NCBI RefSeq assembly: GCF_042214795.1
Contig: NZ_CP090177.1
Coordinates: 2,790,001-2,854,000, forward strand
Source of the DNA: Arcobacter iocasae
Lineage (GTDB): Bacteria; Campylobacterota; Campylobacteria; Campylobacterales; Arcobacteraceae
DNA length: 64,000 nucleotides
Reading direction: 5' to 3'
Shown: positions 26,244-34,513 of the stretch, piece by piece
Position numbering within the stretch: the stretch's first letter is position 1
Layout: every line of letters starts with the position of its first letter
Made by a program: the position numbers and the translations under genes
The notes under the pieces: generated by a model
Seen by the model: only the letters and a program-made list of their open reading frames with translations
What the model was told of the DNA's origin: nothing
The model's database searches: none

Positions 26244-27296
26244 TTATTTAAAAATCTTTTTATAAATATTTAAAATAGTATCCAAAAGAGCAGCTATGAC
26301 TGGACCTAAAATAATACCTATAGGCCCAAAGGATGTGATTCCTCCAAGGATAGATATTAGTATTACAATATCGGGAAGTTTTGCGTCATTTCCAACAATC
26401 CATGGTCGTAAAAGATTATCAACCAAACCTACTACTAATGTCCCCCATATAATAAGACCTATTCCCCATCCCATACTACCTGTAACTATAAGATATATAG
26501 CTGCTGGTAACCACACTAAGGGAGCCCCTAATCCTGGAACAGAAGAGAGAAGAAAAACGATAGTTCCCCAAAATACAGGTCCATCAATTCCTGTAACCCA
26601 AAATGCTATTCCTACTAAAAGAGCTTGAATGACTCCAATAACTACTATGCCTTTAAGTGATGCTCTAGTGACCATTACTCCACGGTTCATAAGTTTGTCA
26701 TAATCTTTTTTAGAAAGAGGGAGTAAAGAGGCAAGTGAGTCTAATAATTCTCGTCCATGTATTAGAAAGTAAAACATTGCATAAAGCATAATGAATAAAC
26801 TCATAATAAAACCAACTGTTCCTTTAGTAGCACTTGATAAACTTGAAACTAACCAGCTACCCATTGCACTAGTTGCATCAGATGCTTTCTTTAAAATAGT
26901 CTCATTTAGAGAATTAAACTTTTCTTGTAAAGGTAACCAATCAGGCAGTTGTTGACTTATAGAGAGATTATTGTCTAAGATTTCTTTTACTATGGGACTT
27001 GTTTTTTGACTAAATTGAATTGCTTCTTTTGTTACCATACCTGTAAGCCCTGCCAAGGGAAAACCTATAGCCAAAATAGATATAATTAGCACAGTAATAG
27101 CTGCCAATGCAGATTTGTTTTTGAAATAAAAAAGAATCTTACGATAAAGAGGATAAAGTAGTCCTGTAAAGATTGCTGCAAGTACAAGAGCTATTAAAAA
27201 CTCTTTTATCATTCCAATGAAGCCCATTAAAACTATGAACAACAACAGTAGTATAAAAGCTTTTTGAAACCTATCGGGTATATTTCCTTGCATCAT
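26244..27296 (-). CDS. AI-2E family (PerM-like) transporter
   Basis: A 350-residue inner-membrane protein of the AI-2E exporter / PerM family with about eight TM helices. The family pattern is clear: the N-terminal FIALVLAAIFTGLLYPLYRKI, a central amphipathic region, then the C-terminal core VIGVIQALLVGIAFWVTGIDGPVFWGTIVFLLSSVPGLGAPLVWLPA and GLVDNLLRPWIVG. Members are linked to autoinducer-2, Na+/H+ antiport or other export; the substrate is not predictable. It lies 71 bp downstream of the HDOD gene on the same strand and could be co-transcribed with the secretion operon. AAAGGAAC lies 7-12 nt before the ATG pair. Confidence 0.88.
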   Translation of the reverse strand: MMQGNIPDRFQKAFILLLLFIVLMGFIGMIKEFLIALVLAAIFTGLLYPLYRKILFYFKNKSALAAITVLIISILAIGFPLAGLTGMVTKEAIQFSQKTSPIVKEILDNNLSISQQLPDWLPLQEKFNSLNETILKKASDATSAMGSWLVSSLSSATKGTVGFIMSLFIMLYAMFYFLIHGRELLDSLASLLPLSKKDYDKLMNRGVMVTRASLKGIVVIGVIQALLVGIAFWVTGIDGPVFWGTIVFLLSSVPGLGAPLVWLPAAIYLIVTGSMGWGIGLIIWGTLVVGLVDNLLRPWIVGNDAKLPDIVILISILGGITSFGPIGIILGPVIAALLDTILNIYKKIFK

Positions 27297-27367
27297 TAAG
27301 TTCCTTTGGTATCATATAACTATTATAATATAACAATATTCTAATTAAATTCTAGAAAATAAAGTTA

Positions 27368-28195
27368 CTATTTTTCATCCAAAATTCTATCTTCCATTTT
27401 TGAAATAGCAGATCTTAATATTTTACTATCAAAACCAAATTCTTCTGCTTTTGTAACTGCCTCTTCAATAATTTTAGAATCAAAAGGTTTTACTATATTA
27501 CATAGTTTTTTTACAACATGTAAAATTTGAGCATGTTTTTTATGTTCTGGTAGAGCTTTATTGGGATTGTCACTAAATTTTATATAATTGATAATATTTT
27601 TAGTCAAATTCCAGTGTTTAAATATAGCAGAAGTAACTTCTGCTGTTGTCATACCAACATACTCTTTTTCAATGATATCTAATTTATCAAAATTATTCAA
27701 AATCTTTTGTGAGAACTCTTGGGTTTTATTCTCTTCTACAATGGCATTATTTATGATAAATTTTCCACTCTCTTGCAAAAAAGCAGAGAGGACTAATTCA
27801 TTTCTTAGTTCATTGTCAAGTCTTCCAATCCAAAGATTTACAAGGTTTGATTGCATATTTGCTATTCTCAAAAAATCATCACTTGAAGCATTGTATGCAT
27901 TTAAATCACTATCTAAAGCTCTTTTTATACCACTTCCTAAAGCAATAGAAATTGTAAAATTAACACCCAATAAATTAACTGCTCTATTTAAAGTATCAAC
28001 TTTGCTCACAAATCCAAACATTGCAGAATTTGCTGTTTTTAATATACTTGAAACCATAAGAGGATCTTGTTCAATAATTTTACTTAATGCTTCAATATCA
28101 TAATTACTAGTACTTTTAAAATCTTCAATATCAAGTAAGGTTTTAGGTAAAGGAGCCAAGGTATCAATCTTTTTTAGAAGTTCAATGTATGTCAT
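27368..28195 (-). CDS. HDOD-domain signalling protein
   Basis: A 275-residue all-helical HDOD (HD-related output) protein: LAPLPKTLLDIEDF, then IEQDPLMVSSILKTANSAMFGF, the family hallmark, and LNRAVNLLGVNFTISIALGSGI. It lacks the metal-binding HD dyad of true phosphohydrolases, as usual for HDOD, so it probably acts as a binding or scaffold module in signalling. It starts 28 bp after the HlyD gene on the same strand, so it probably belongs to the type I secretion operon. In other bacteria HDOD proteins are linked with c-di-GMP and motility control, which would suit the LapD-like gene on the other side. Confidence 0.82.
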   Translation of the reverse strand: MTYIELLKKIDTLAPLPKTLLDIEDFKSTSNYDIEALSKIIEQDPLMVSSILKTANSAMFGFVSKVDTLNRAVNLLGVNFTISIALGSGIKRALDSDLNAYNASSDDFLRIANMQSNLVNLWIGRLDNELRNELVLSAFLQESGKFIINNAIVEENKTQEFSQKILNNFDKLDIIEKEYVGMTTAEVTSAIFKHWNLTKNIINYIKFSDNPNKALPEHKKHAQILHVVKKLCNIVKPFDSKIIEEAVTKAEEFGFDSKILRSAISKMEDRILDEK

Positions 28196-28223
28196 ATAAA
28201 TCCTTAAATATAATAGTTATTTA

Positions 28224-29492
28224 TCAATGCTCTGTTAAAGAGTTTTTAGCTATATCTTTTAATGGTTTTATTAAGTATCTTAAAATACTTTTCTTACCCG
28301 TCAAAATATTAATATTAGCAGCCATACCAGGTAGAATTGGTGTTTTTTTATCAAATCCAAGTTTATTAGCTTTTACTTTTATAAAGTAGTTTAAATTACC
28401 AAGTTTATCTTCTGTGCTATCAGGAGATATAGATATAATCTCACCTTCTAATAATCCATATCTTGAAAAATCATAAGCAGTTATTTCTATAGAAACTTTT
28501 TGATTAGGCCATATTTGTGCTCTATCTGATGCTCTTATTTTTGCTTCAATAATTAAAGAATCTTCTATAGGTGTTATTTCTGCTATATTGTCTCCTGGTT
28601 TAATTATTCCACCTACTGTATTAAAATAAAGTTTATTAACTATCCCATTAACAGGACTTATTACAAATTTTCTTAGTTCTCTATCTTCACTTGCTTTATA
28701 TTTTTCTTCTATTTGTTTAATCTGAAGATTTACTTCTGATAATTGTTTTAGATTTTTTGATAATATCTCAGAATTTACATTTTTATATTTTTTTTCAGAC
28801 TCATTTATCTCTTCTTGGGCAATTGGAATTTTACTTTTTAATTCTTGTATTTCTGTTACAAGTGTTTGTTTTTTCGATAATTCTACTAAATAATTCTTTC
28901 TTGAAATAATGTTCTTTTTAAGTAAGGCATCTTGAATTTCCATATTCTCTTTTGCAAGTTCAAATTCCATTTGGATATTATTAAATTTGGTTTTCAACTC
29001 TTCTAGTTTTAGTTTTTTTTGTTCTAATTGGTTTTGAGCAATACCAATTAATCTTTTTTTATTGGCCATTTCTTCATTATAAATATCAACTTCATTTTTT
29101 ATTATGTTGTCCATATCAAAAGTTAATTCAGAAGGAAAAGATAACTCTTTGTCTTCTATTAGTGCTTCTAATCTTTTTGCTTTTATTTTAAGTGCCATTA
29201 TTTCTAAATTTTGTGATTTTTTATCTGCCATAAAATATTTATTTTTGATTCTATATAAGATATCACCTCTTTTTACTCTATCACCTTCTTGAACCAAAAT
29301 TTCTGAGATGATACCACCTTCAAAGTGTTGTAGTATTTTTGTTTGTCCTGATGGGATTACTTTCCCTTCACCTTTTACTACTTCATCAATATCTGTAAAT
29401 GTTGCCCAAATAAAAAAAATCACTACAAATAAAATCATAGGATAAACAACTATTCGGTAGTTCCAATCTTCATCTTGGTAATATAGCTTCAT
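28224..29492 (-). CDS. type I secretion membrane fusion protein (HlyD/LapC family)
   Basis: A 422-residue periplasmic adaptor that would join the inner-membrane ABC transporter to TolC. It has one N-terminal TM (about 14-33), then the lipoyl/barrel-sandwich start KGEGKVIPSGQTKILQHFEGGIISEILVQEGDRVKRGDIL, a long alpha-helical hairpin (about 95-260), the second lipoyl half FVISPVNGIVNKLYFNTVGGIIKPGD, and a C-terminal beta-barrel (IEITAYDFSRYGLLEGEIISISPD, ILPGMAANINILTGKKS). The ATG overlaps the end of the ABC gene by 4 bp (ATGA-type junction), so the two are coupled. Normal family length. Confidence 0.93.
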   Translation of the reverse strand: MKLYYQDEDWNYRIVVYPMILFVVIFFIWATFTDIDEVVKGEGKVIPSGQTKILQHFEGGIISEILVQEGDRVKRGDILYRIKNKYFMADKKSQNLEIMALKIKAKRLEALIEDKELSFPSELTFDMDNIIKNEVDIYNEEMANKKRLIGIAQNQLEQKKLKLEELKTKFNNIQMEFELAKENMEIQDALLKKNIISRKNYLVELSKKQTLVTEIQELKSKIPIAQEEINESEKKYKNVNSEILSKNLKQLSEVNLQIKQIEEKYKASEDRELRKFVISPVNGIVNKLYFNTVGGIIKPGDNIAEITPIEDSLIIEAKIRASDRAQIWPNQKVSIEITAYDFSRYGLLEGEIISISPDSTEDKLGNLNYFIKVKANKLGFDKKTPILPGMAANINILTGKKSILRYLIKPLKDIAKNSLTEH

Positions 29493-31576
29493 CTTTTTAC
29501 CTCTGGATTTCTTAGGGCTTGTAGAACAGCATCTCTTGGTCCATTTGCAACAATTTTTCCATCATTTATAACTATAATCTTATCAACTAACTCTAAAGCT
29601 GCAAATCTGTGTGTAATTAGAATCAAAGTTTTGTCTTCTACAATATTTTTCAAATTAATCATTAATTTCTTTTCTAATCCAACATCTAATCCTGTTGTTG
29701 GTTCATCTAAAATCAAAATTGATGGGTCATTTGCTATTGCTCTTGCAAGACCTACTAAGTGTCTTTGTCCTGTACTTAGATTAGAACCTCTCTCACCAAC
29801 TGGTATTCCATCACCTTGTCCGCTTTTTTTAACTAAATCTTCTAATCCTGTCAATTTAATTAATTCCATCATCTTTTCTTTACTGATAGGTTTTGATAGC
29901 TCAATATTTTCTTTTAGAGTTCCATTGAATAAAAATGGTTCTTGTGCCATTACCCCTATATTATCCCTTATTTCAACAGGATGTATTGTTGTGATATTAT
30001 GATTATCAATAAAAATACTACCTTGTGTTGGATGAAGTAAACCTGTAAGCAGTTTTAATAAAGTAGATTTACCAGCACCTGTTTGCCCAATAATCCCTAT
30101 TTTTTCACCTCTATTGATTTTTATATTAATATTATCCAATGATGGATACTTTGCATTTTTAAAGTAAAAAGAGACATTTTTTAGTTCGATATCTCCATGT
30201 AGTTTCCCAAGTCCTATCTCAATATTCTTTTCATTTTCTAATGGCAAACTCCAAAAATCTCTAAGATTTGTAAGTGAGTCTTTTATCTCTTTAAACTTTA
30301 TGACCATAGATGAGATATTTATAACTGGTACCATTGCTCTACTTGCCAATATTGTTACAGCAATTAATCCACCCACACTTAAGTTTTTGTTTGATATTTC
30401 AAATACTCCTACAGCTATTACAAGAATTGTTGTTAGTTGAATAAGTGATTGTGAAATATTAATAGCAAAAGTATTTACTTTTTGTATTTTCACTTGAACA
30501 TCTTCCGTATGTGAGATGATACTTCTCCATTTGAAAATTTTAGATGATAGTGCATTTGATAGTTTAACCGTATCTGTTCCTTGAATAGATTCAATTAAAA
30601 AGTTATGTTTAGATTGCACATTATCCAGATGTTTTTTACTCAAATTAGAAATAGGTATTTGTAAAGATAAATTTATAACTATAATAGTTATTGAAATAAA
30701 AAGTGGAACCATCGCAACAGTTGATGAAATTAAGAAGATTGTAATCAAAGCAAAAAAGAAAAATGGGAAATCAATCAGTTGCATAATCGTTCTAGTCGCG
30801 AAAAAATCACGAACAGTTGAAAGTTCTTTAAATAAATTAACTTTAGCTCCTGTCATCATTACATCATATTGTGCTTGTAAAGCTAAAACTCTTTTCATAA
30901 GTGCTTCTTCAAAATAAATAGAGAGTTTTTTACCAGTTTTATCAATAATATGACTTCTTGCACTTTTAAATACAAGGTCAAAAATCAATACAATAATTAG
31001 ACCAAGACTTAGTACAAAAAGTGTATCATAAGCAGCATTTGGAACAACTCTATCATATACAATCATAGTAAAAAGAGGTGTAAACAAAGCAAAGATATTG
31101 ATAAAAAAAGTTAAAACACCAACTTCAACATAAGATTTCCAAAAAGATTTAATAGGATTCCAAAACCAATTGTTATCTATAGCCTTATCTAATAACTCTT
31201 TTTTTGTATCTTCTCTAAAAATCAAGATTGCTGTATTGTATTTTTTCAACTCTTTATAGGTGATTTCAGTTACTTTTTCTCTCAAAGAATCATATATTTC
31301 TATTTTTTTATTTGCAACATTTTTTCTATAAATTACAGAGTTATTATTTTCATCTAATATTATGCATGGGAGAAAATGTGAAGGAATATCTTGAGCATTT
31401 AAATCTTTTTGGATACAAACTAATCCAATTTGTTCACAAACTGTAAAAATTGAGTCAATATCAAAATCATCATCTTTTATGGCATCTAAACTTAATATGG
31501 TATTTACACTAACTTCACCATAATAAAAATCTAGCATATATTTAAAAGTAGGTAGAAGATTTTTTATAGCATTCAA
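29489..31576 (-). CDS. type I secretion ABC transporter with degenerate C39-like domain (LapB/SiiF type)
   Basis: A 695-residue exporter ATPase. Residues 1-125 form a C39-peptidase-like domain without the catalytic Cys (CLD), as in LapB and HlyB, which bind substrate rather than cut a leader. About 145-440 is the TM domain with six helices. About 455-690 is the nucleotide-binding domain: Walker A GQTGAGKST (near residue 500), Q-loop AQEPFLF, signature NLSTGQRHLVG, Walker B ILILDEPTTGLD and switch THRFA. It is the first gene of a minus-strand operon with the HlyD and HDOD genes. It is divergent by 131 bp from the adhesin cluster, its evident cargo. Confidence 0.93.
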   Translation of the reverse strand: MNAIKNLLPTFKYMLDFYYGEVSVNTILSLDAIKDDDFDIDSIFTVCEQIGLVCIQKDLNAQDIPSHFLPCIILDENNNSVIYRKNVANKKIEIYDSLREKVTEITYKELKKYNTAILIFREDTKKELLDKAIDNNWFWNPIKSFWKSYVEVGVLTFFINIFALFTPLFTMIVYDRVVPNAAYDTLFVLSLGLIIVLIFDLVFKSARSHIIDKTGKKLSIYFEEALMKRVLALQAQYDVMMTGAKVNLFKELSTVRDFFATRTIMQLIDFPFFFFALITIFLISSTVAMVPLFISITIIVINLSLQIPISNLSKKHLDNVQSKHNFLIESIQGTDTVKLSNALSSKIFKWRSIISHTEDVQVKIQKVNTFAINISQSLIQLTTILVIAVGVFEISNKNLSVGGLIAVTILASRAMVPVINISSMVIKFKEIKDSLTNLRDFWSLPLENEKNIEIGLGKLHGDIELKNVSFYFKNAKYPSLDNINIKINRGEKIGIIGQTGAGKSTLLKLLTGLLHPTQGSIFIDNHNITTIHPVEIRDNIGVMAQEPFLFNGTLKENIELSKPISKEKMMELIKLTGLEDLVKKSGQGDGIPVGERGSNLSTGQRHLVGLARAIANDPSILILDEPTTGLDVGLEKKLMINLKNIVEDKTLILITHRFAALELVDKIIVINDGKIVANGPRDAVLQALRNPEVKR

Positions 31577-31707
31577 AATAAACCTTAGTATTGTAAAATC
31601 GAGGAAATTCTAACCAAAACATCCTTATAAGAAAGTAATAATTTAAGTTATACTTATGTTTTTATAATGTATCATTGTCACTTATTAAAATTTAGGAATA
31701 ATTAAGA
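31577..31707. promoter_or_regulatory. divergent promoter region of the secretion/adhesin locus
   Basis: A 131-bp region between the two arms of the locus. Facing right, TATAAT at 31663-31668 lies about 40 bp before ATG 31708, and AGGA at 31693-31696 is the ribosome site. Shared control of both arms from here is plausible. No clear operator palindrome was seen. Confidence 0.5.
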
Positions 31708-32661
31708 ATGTTTACATTTATCAAGCGACTTCAAGAGTTAATTGCAAAGTTAAAAAAGAATAAAGGTATGTGGTTTACTACCTTAACTGTTTTATCTGTT
31801 ATGGGAATCTTTTTTTGTATGTATGTAATAACTACAATGACAGATAGAGTTTCAAAAGAAGTCTATGCAAGTATGACTAAAAATTATGAAAACATTTTAA
31901 ATATAAGAATAGAAAATAAAAAGAAAGAGTTTGAAAAGCTATTCGTTTCTATCGAGCAAAATGGAACACTATTAGGTGGAATTGAAAAAAATAATAAAAT
32001 CATGTATGAAGCAATTTCAAATTACCTAAATGAAGAATTTTTAAAAATGGGATATCCAGATTTAAAAATAAAAATTTATAATGTTGAAAATAAAGATAAG
32101 GTGTTAAGAAATACAATTAATACTGTAATAAATACTAAAAAGCCTCTTTTTGGGGCAGAAGTTTTACCTGAAGGTGTCTTTTATGAATATCTCTCTCCTT
32201 TAATAAGAGATGGGGAAGTCTTTGGTGTTGTGGAGTTTAGAGATTCTATACACTCTTTTCAAAGTGATTTCTTAAGACAAGGTAGTGACTATGTTTTTAT
32301 TTTAGATAAAAAGATGTTGCCTTTTATATCTTTAGAATATAAAAATAATAAATATGAAGAAATAAACGAACAATTCATATTTGAGAAAGTAAGATATGAT
32401 ACTCTTTTTTCAACAACGATTAAAAATATTGAAGAAGAAAAATTTCATAAATTTTTACAATCAAAATATATTGTAGATGATGGTTATTTTAGATCATTAA
32501 AGAAAATTACAGATATAAATGGTGCAGAAATTGGATATATGATAGTAGGTGAAACTACAGAAAGTAGTGGTGGATTTGTTCATATTGCTGAAAACATGAC
32601 AAATACCGTAACTACAGTTGCTTTAGGGCTTATTATATCTATTATTTTATTTTTATTTTAA
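31708..32661 (+). CDS. two-TM Cache-like periplasmic sensor without output domain
   Basis: A 317-residue inner-membrane protein with a short basic cytoplasmic N-terminus, TM1 about 22-44, a periplasmic domain about 45-290 and TM2 about 295-316, ending directly at the membrane. The periplasmic part begins with a long helix (MTDRVSKEVYASMTKNYENIL) and has PAS/Cache-like segments (GVFYEYLSPLIRDGEVFGVVEFRDSI, YVFILDKKMLPF, ITDINGAEIGYMIVGE), as in double-Cache chemoreceptors. No kinase, GGDEF or MCP part follows. It is the first gene of the adhesin cluster, 8 bp upstream of the MotA-like gene, so it may sense a ligand and signal by direct contact with the channel. I found no named family for the whole protein. 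Confidence 0.7.
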   Translation: MFTFIKRLQELIAKLKKNKGMWFTTLTVLSVMGIFFCMYVITTMTDRVSKEVYASMTKNYENILNIRIENKKKEFEKLFVSIEQNGTLLGGIEKNNKIMYEAISNYLNEEFLKMGYPDLKIKIYNVENKDKVLRNTINTVINTKKPLFGAEVLPEGVFYEYLSPLIRDGEVFGVVEFRDSIHSFQSDFLRQGSDYVFILDKKMLPFISLEYKNNKYEEINEQFIFEKVRYDTLFSTTIKNIEEEKFHKFLQSKYIVDDGYFRSLKKITDINGAEIGYMIVGETTESSGGFVHIAENMTNTVTTVALGLIISIILFLF

Positions 32662-32669
32662 GGTGAGTA

Positions 32670-33836
32670 ATGAGAAGACTTAAAATATTAAAAATATATT
32701 TTATATTTTGGCTTTTTATATTTTTCTTAGTCTTTGCAAACTTTGATAGTTTCATAAGCTTTTTTATGGCGACTTTGACTTTTAATATTGCCGTACTTAC
32801 AATTTTGGGAATTGGTATGGTTATTGTCTATCATGCTGCATTTAGACTAACAATGCTTGCTGGTACATTTGGAATATTGGCATATAAAAAAGGTGATGAA
32901 TTAATTTATTATCTAAAGGGCATTGACAAAATTATGCCTGCTAATATTGCTCATATGTTTTATAAAAGAGCAAAATCTGGTACTTTGTATTTTACTCAAA
33001 GTGAAGCAAAAGATGTAACAACTTGGTTGGAAGAGAAGTTTGAGAATCAAAAAATATATATAAACTTCTTTACTGCAACTGCATTAATGATAGGTCTTTT
33101 TGGGACATTTACAGGACTTTTAAAATCAATTGATGAAATGGGTGCTATTGTATTATCTCTAGGTGGAGATATTAATTTAACTGAGGTTATTGGTAGTTTC
33201 TCAGGACCTTTAAGTGGTATGGCAATTGGATTTGGTTCATCATTATTTGGTGTTGCTACTGCTATTATTTTAAGTTTAAAAACATATATTCTAAGTAGGA
33301 ATCAAGAAACCTTTATAGAGGGTATTGAAGATTGGATGAAGGGTAAAATCATTGATACCCAATCTGATGAAGTAATTCAACAGTTCAATGAGGCCTCAGG
33401 AATTCGTACAACTGTTACTAATGGTGTAAGCTCTTCTAATCAAGGTAGTGGTATCTCTGGGGAACTTGTTATTCGTAAGTTTTTAGATATCTTTTCTGAG
33501 TCAATGAGTGAGTTGAAAGATGATCTTAAAAAAAGTAGTGAAGCAAATGAAGTTTTATTTAAAATTTTATCTGATAATTTAGAATCAAGTTCAAAAATAA
33601 CTGGGAATCAACTTACTTTATTAGAAGGTATTAATAATTCAATTAAAGAATTAAATATAAATCAATATAGTAATTCTAATACTTTAGATGAGTCATTACA
33701 AAGCTTAGCAAATATTGCAACAAGTCAGAATAAAAATATAAGACAATTATTAGAAGTACAAAACCAAAATAATGAAATGATGATGGATTTTATGAATAAA
33801 TTTGATGCAAGATTATCTAAAATTGAAAACAAGTAA
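32670..33836 (+). CDS. MotA/TolQ/ExbB-like channel subunit with long C-terminal tail (SiiB/ZorA-like)
   Basis: A 388-residue protein. Two TM helices lie at about 8-30 and 35-58, a cytoplasmic loop at about 65-128, then the proton-channel core: TM3 (about 130-152, ALMIGLFGTFTGLLKS) and TM4 (about 178-205, PLSGMAIGFGSSLFGVATAII). These match MotA/TolQ/ExbB helices that surround a MotB-type anchor. Residues about 235-388 form a polar, coiled-coil-prone tail that plain MotA lacks but ZorA has. It is next to a MotB-like gene (11 bp). In Salmonella SPI-4, SiiB plays this role beside the giant adhesin SiiE. The expected function is proton-driven mechanical work on the secretion or adhesin machine. 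Confidence 0.8.
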   Translation: MRRLKILKIYFIFWLFIFFLVFANFDSFISFFMATLTFNIAVLTILGIGMVIVYHAAFRLTMLAGTFGILAYKKGDELIYYLKGIDKIMPANIAHMFYKRAKSGTLYFTQSEAKDVTTWLEEKFENQKIYINFFTATALMIGLFGTFTGLLKSIDEMGAIVLSLGGDINLTEVIGSFSGPLSGMAIGFGSSLFGVATAIILSLKTYILSRNQETFIEGIEDWMKGKIIDTQSDEVIQQFNEASGIRTTVTNGVSSSNQGSGISGELVIRKFLDIFSESMSELKDDLKKSSEANEVLFKILSDNLESSSKITGNQLTLLEGINNSIKELNINQYSNSNTLDESLQSLANIATSQNKNIRQLLEVQNQNNEMMMDFMNKFDARLSKIENK

Positions 33837-33847
33837 TTGGGTGAATA

Positions 33848-34513
33848 ATGGGTAAAAAACGCGTTGAAGAATTTAATCCTTGGCCACCATTTGTTGATAT
33901 TTTTTCATCTGTAATATTAGTTTTATTACTTTTTTTACTGATTACTATTGTTAATATTGCTTATTATGCACAATTTAAATTCAAAGTTTCTTACACTGGA
34001 ACAATTGCTACAAATGAATTAATCCTTCAAAATAATACTCCTCAAGTTTCTAAAAAAGAAAAAATTGATGTAAAGATAGATGATCCTATAGAAAAAACAG
34101 AAGATATTGGTGATATTCAAAGTGCTGGTAAAGATTTAAGCAGAATTTATCAAGATGAAAACACAAAACAAAAAATAATTTCATCTGATGATTATCTTGT
34201 GATTAATTTTGGAAGTGAAACTGTAAAGTTAGATGATCCAATTATTGTTCAAATTAAAGATTTTATTGCAAAAATGAAAAAGAAATATCCTAATAACATT
34301 GTTCATGTAAGTGCTGTTGACCCCACAAATCAAATTAGTGCTACAGTGATGAAACAAATATCATTAGCTCGTACTATAAATGCAAGAAATCTTGTTAGAA
34401 AACTTAACTATAAAAGAAAAGATGTACAAGTTAATTTATTAAATCCAAAGAGCTTAAATATTAATAATAAGAATGAATTTGGTTATATTATTCTTAGAGT
34501 AGAGAAGAAGTAG
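33848..34513 (+). CDS. MotB/OmpA-like channel partner (SiiA-like)
   Basis: A 221-residue protein with a single TM near the N-terminus (about 17-42). It begins with Asp17 in PPFVDIFSSVILVLLLFLLI, the position of the protonatable Asp of MotB/TolR/ExbD/ZorB. The linker (about 45-110) is polar. About 115-220 resembles an OmpA-like peptidoglycan-binding domain (YLVINFGSETVKLDDPII, AKMKKKYPNNIVHVSAVD, LARTINARNLVRKL), with weaker than usual NxxLSxxRA consensus. Together with the upstream gene it would form a stator-like proton channel. Its TAG stop overlaps the GTG start of the TolC gene by one base, so it is coupled to the secretion pore. Confidence 0.78.
   Translation: MGKKRVEEFNPWPPFVDIFSSVILVLLLFLLITIVNIAYYAQFKFKVSYTGTIATNELILQNNTPQVSKKEKIDVKIDDPIEKTEDIGDIQSAGKDLSRIYQDENTKQKIISSDDYLVINFGSETVKLDDPIIVQIKDFIAKMKKKYPNNIVHVSAVDPTNQISATVMKQISLARTINARNLVRKLNYKRKDVQVNLLNPKSLNINNKNEFGYIILRVEKK

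Noticed and set aside
32670..34513. A Zorya antiviral system (ZorAB)
   Set aside because: The channel pair is ZorAB-like, but no ZorC/D/E nuclease or helicase genes lie nearby and the neighbours are T1SS and adhesin genes.
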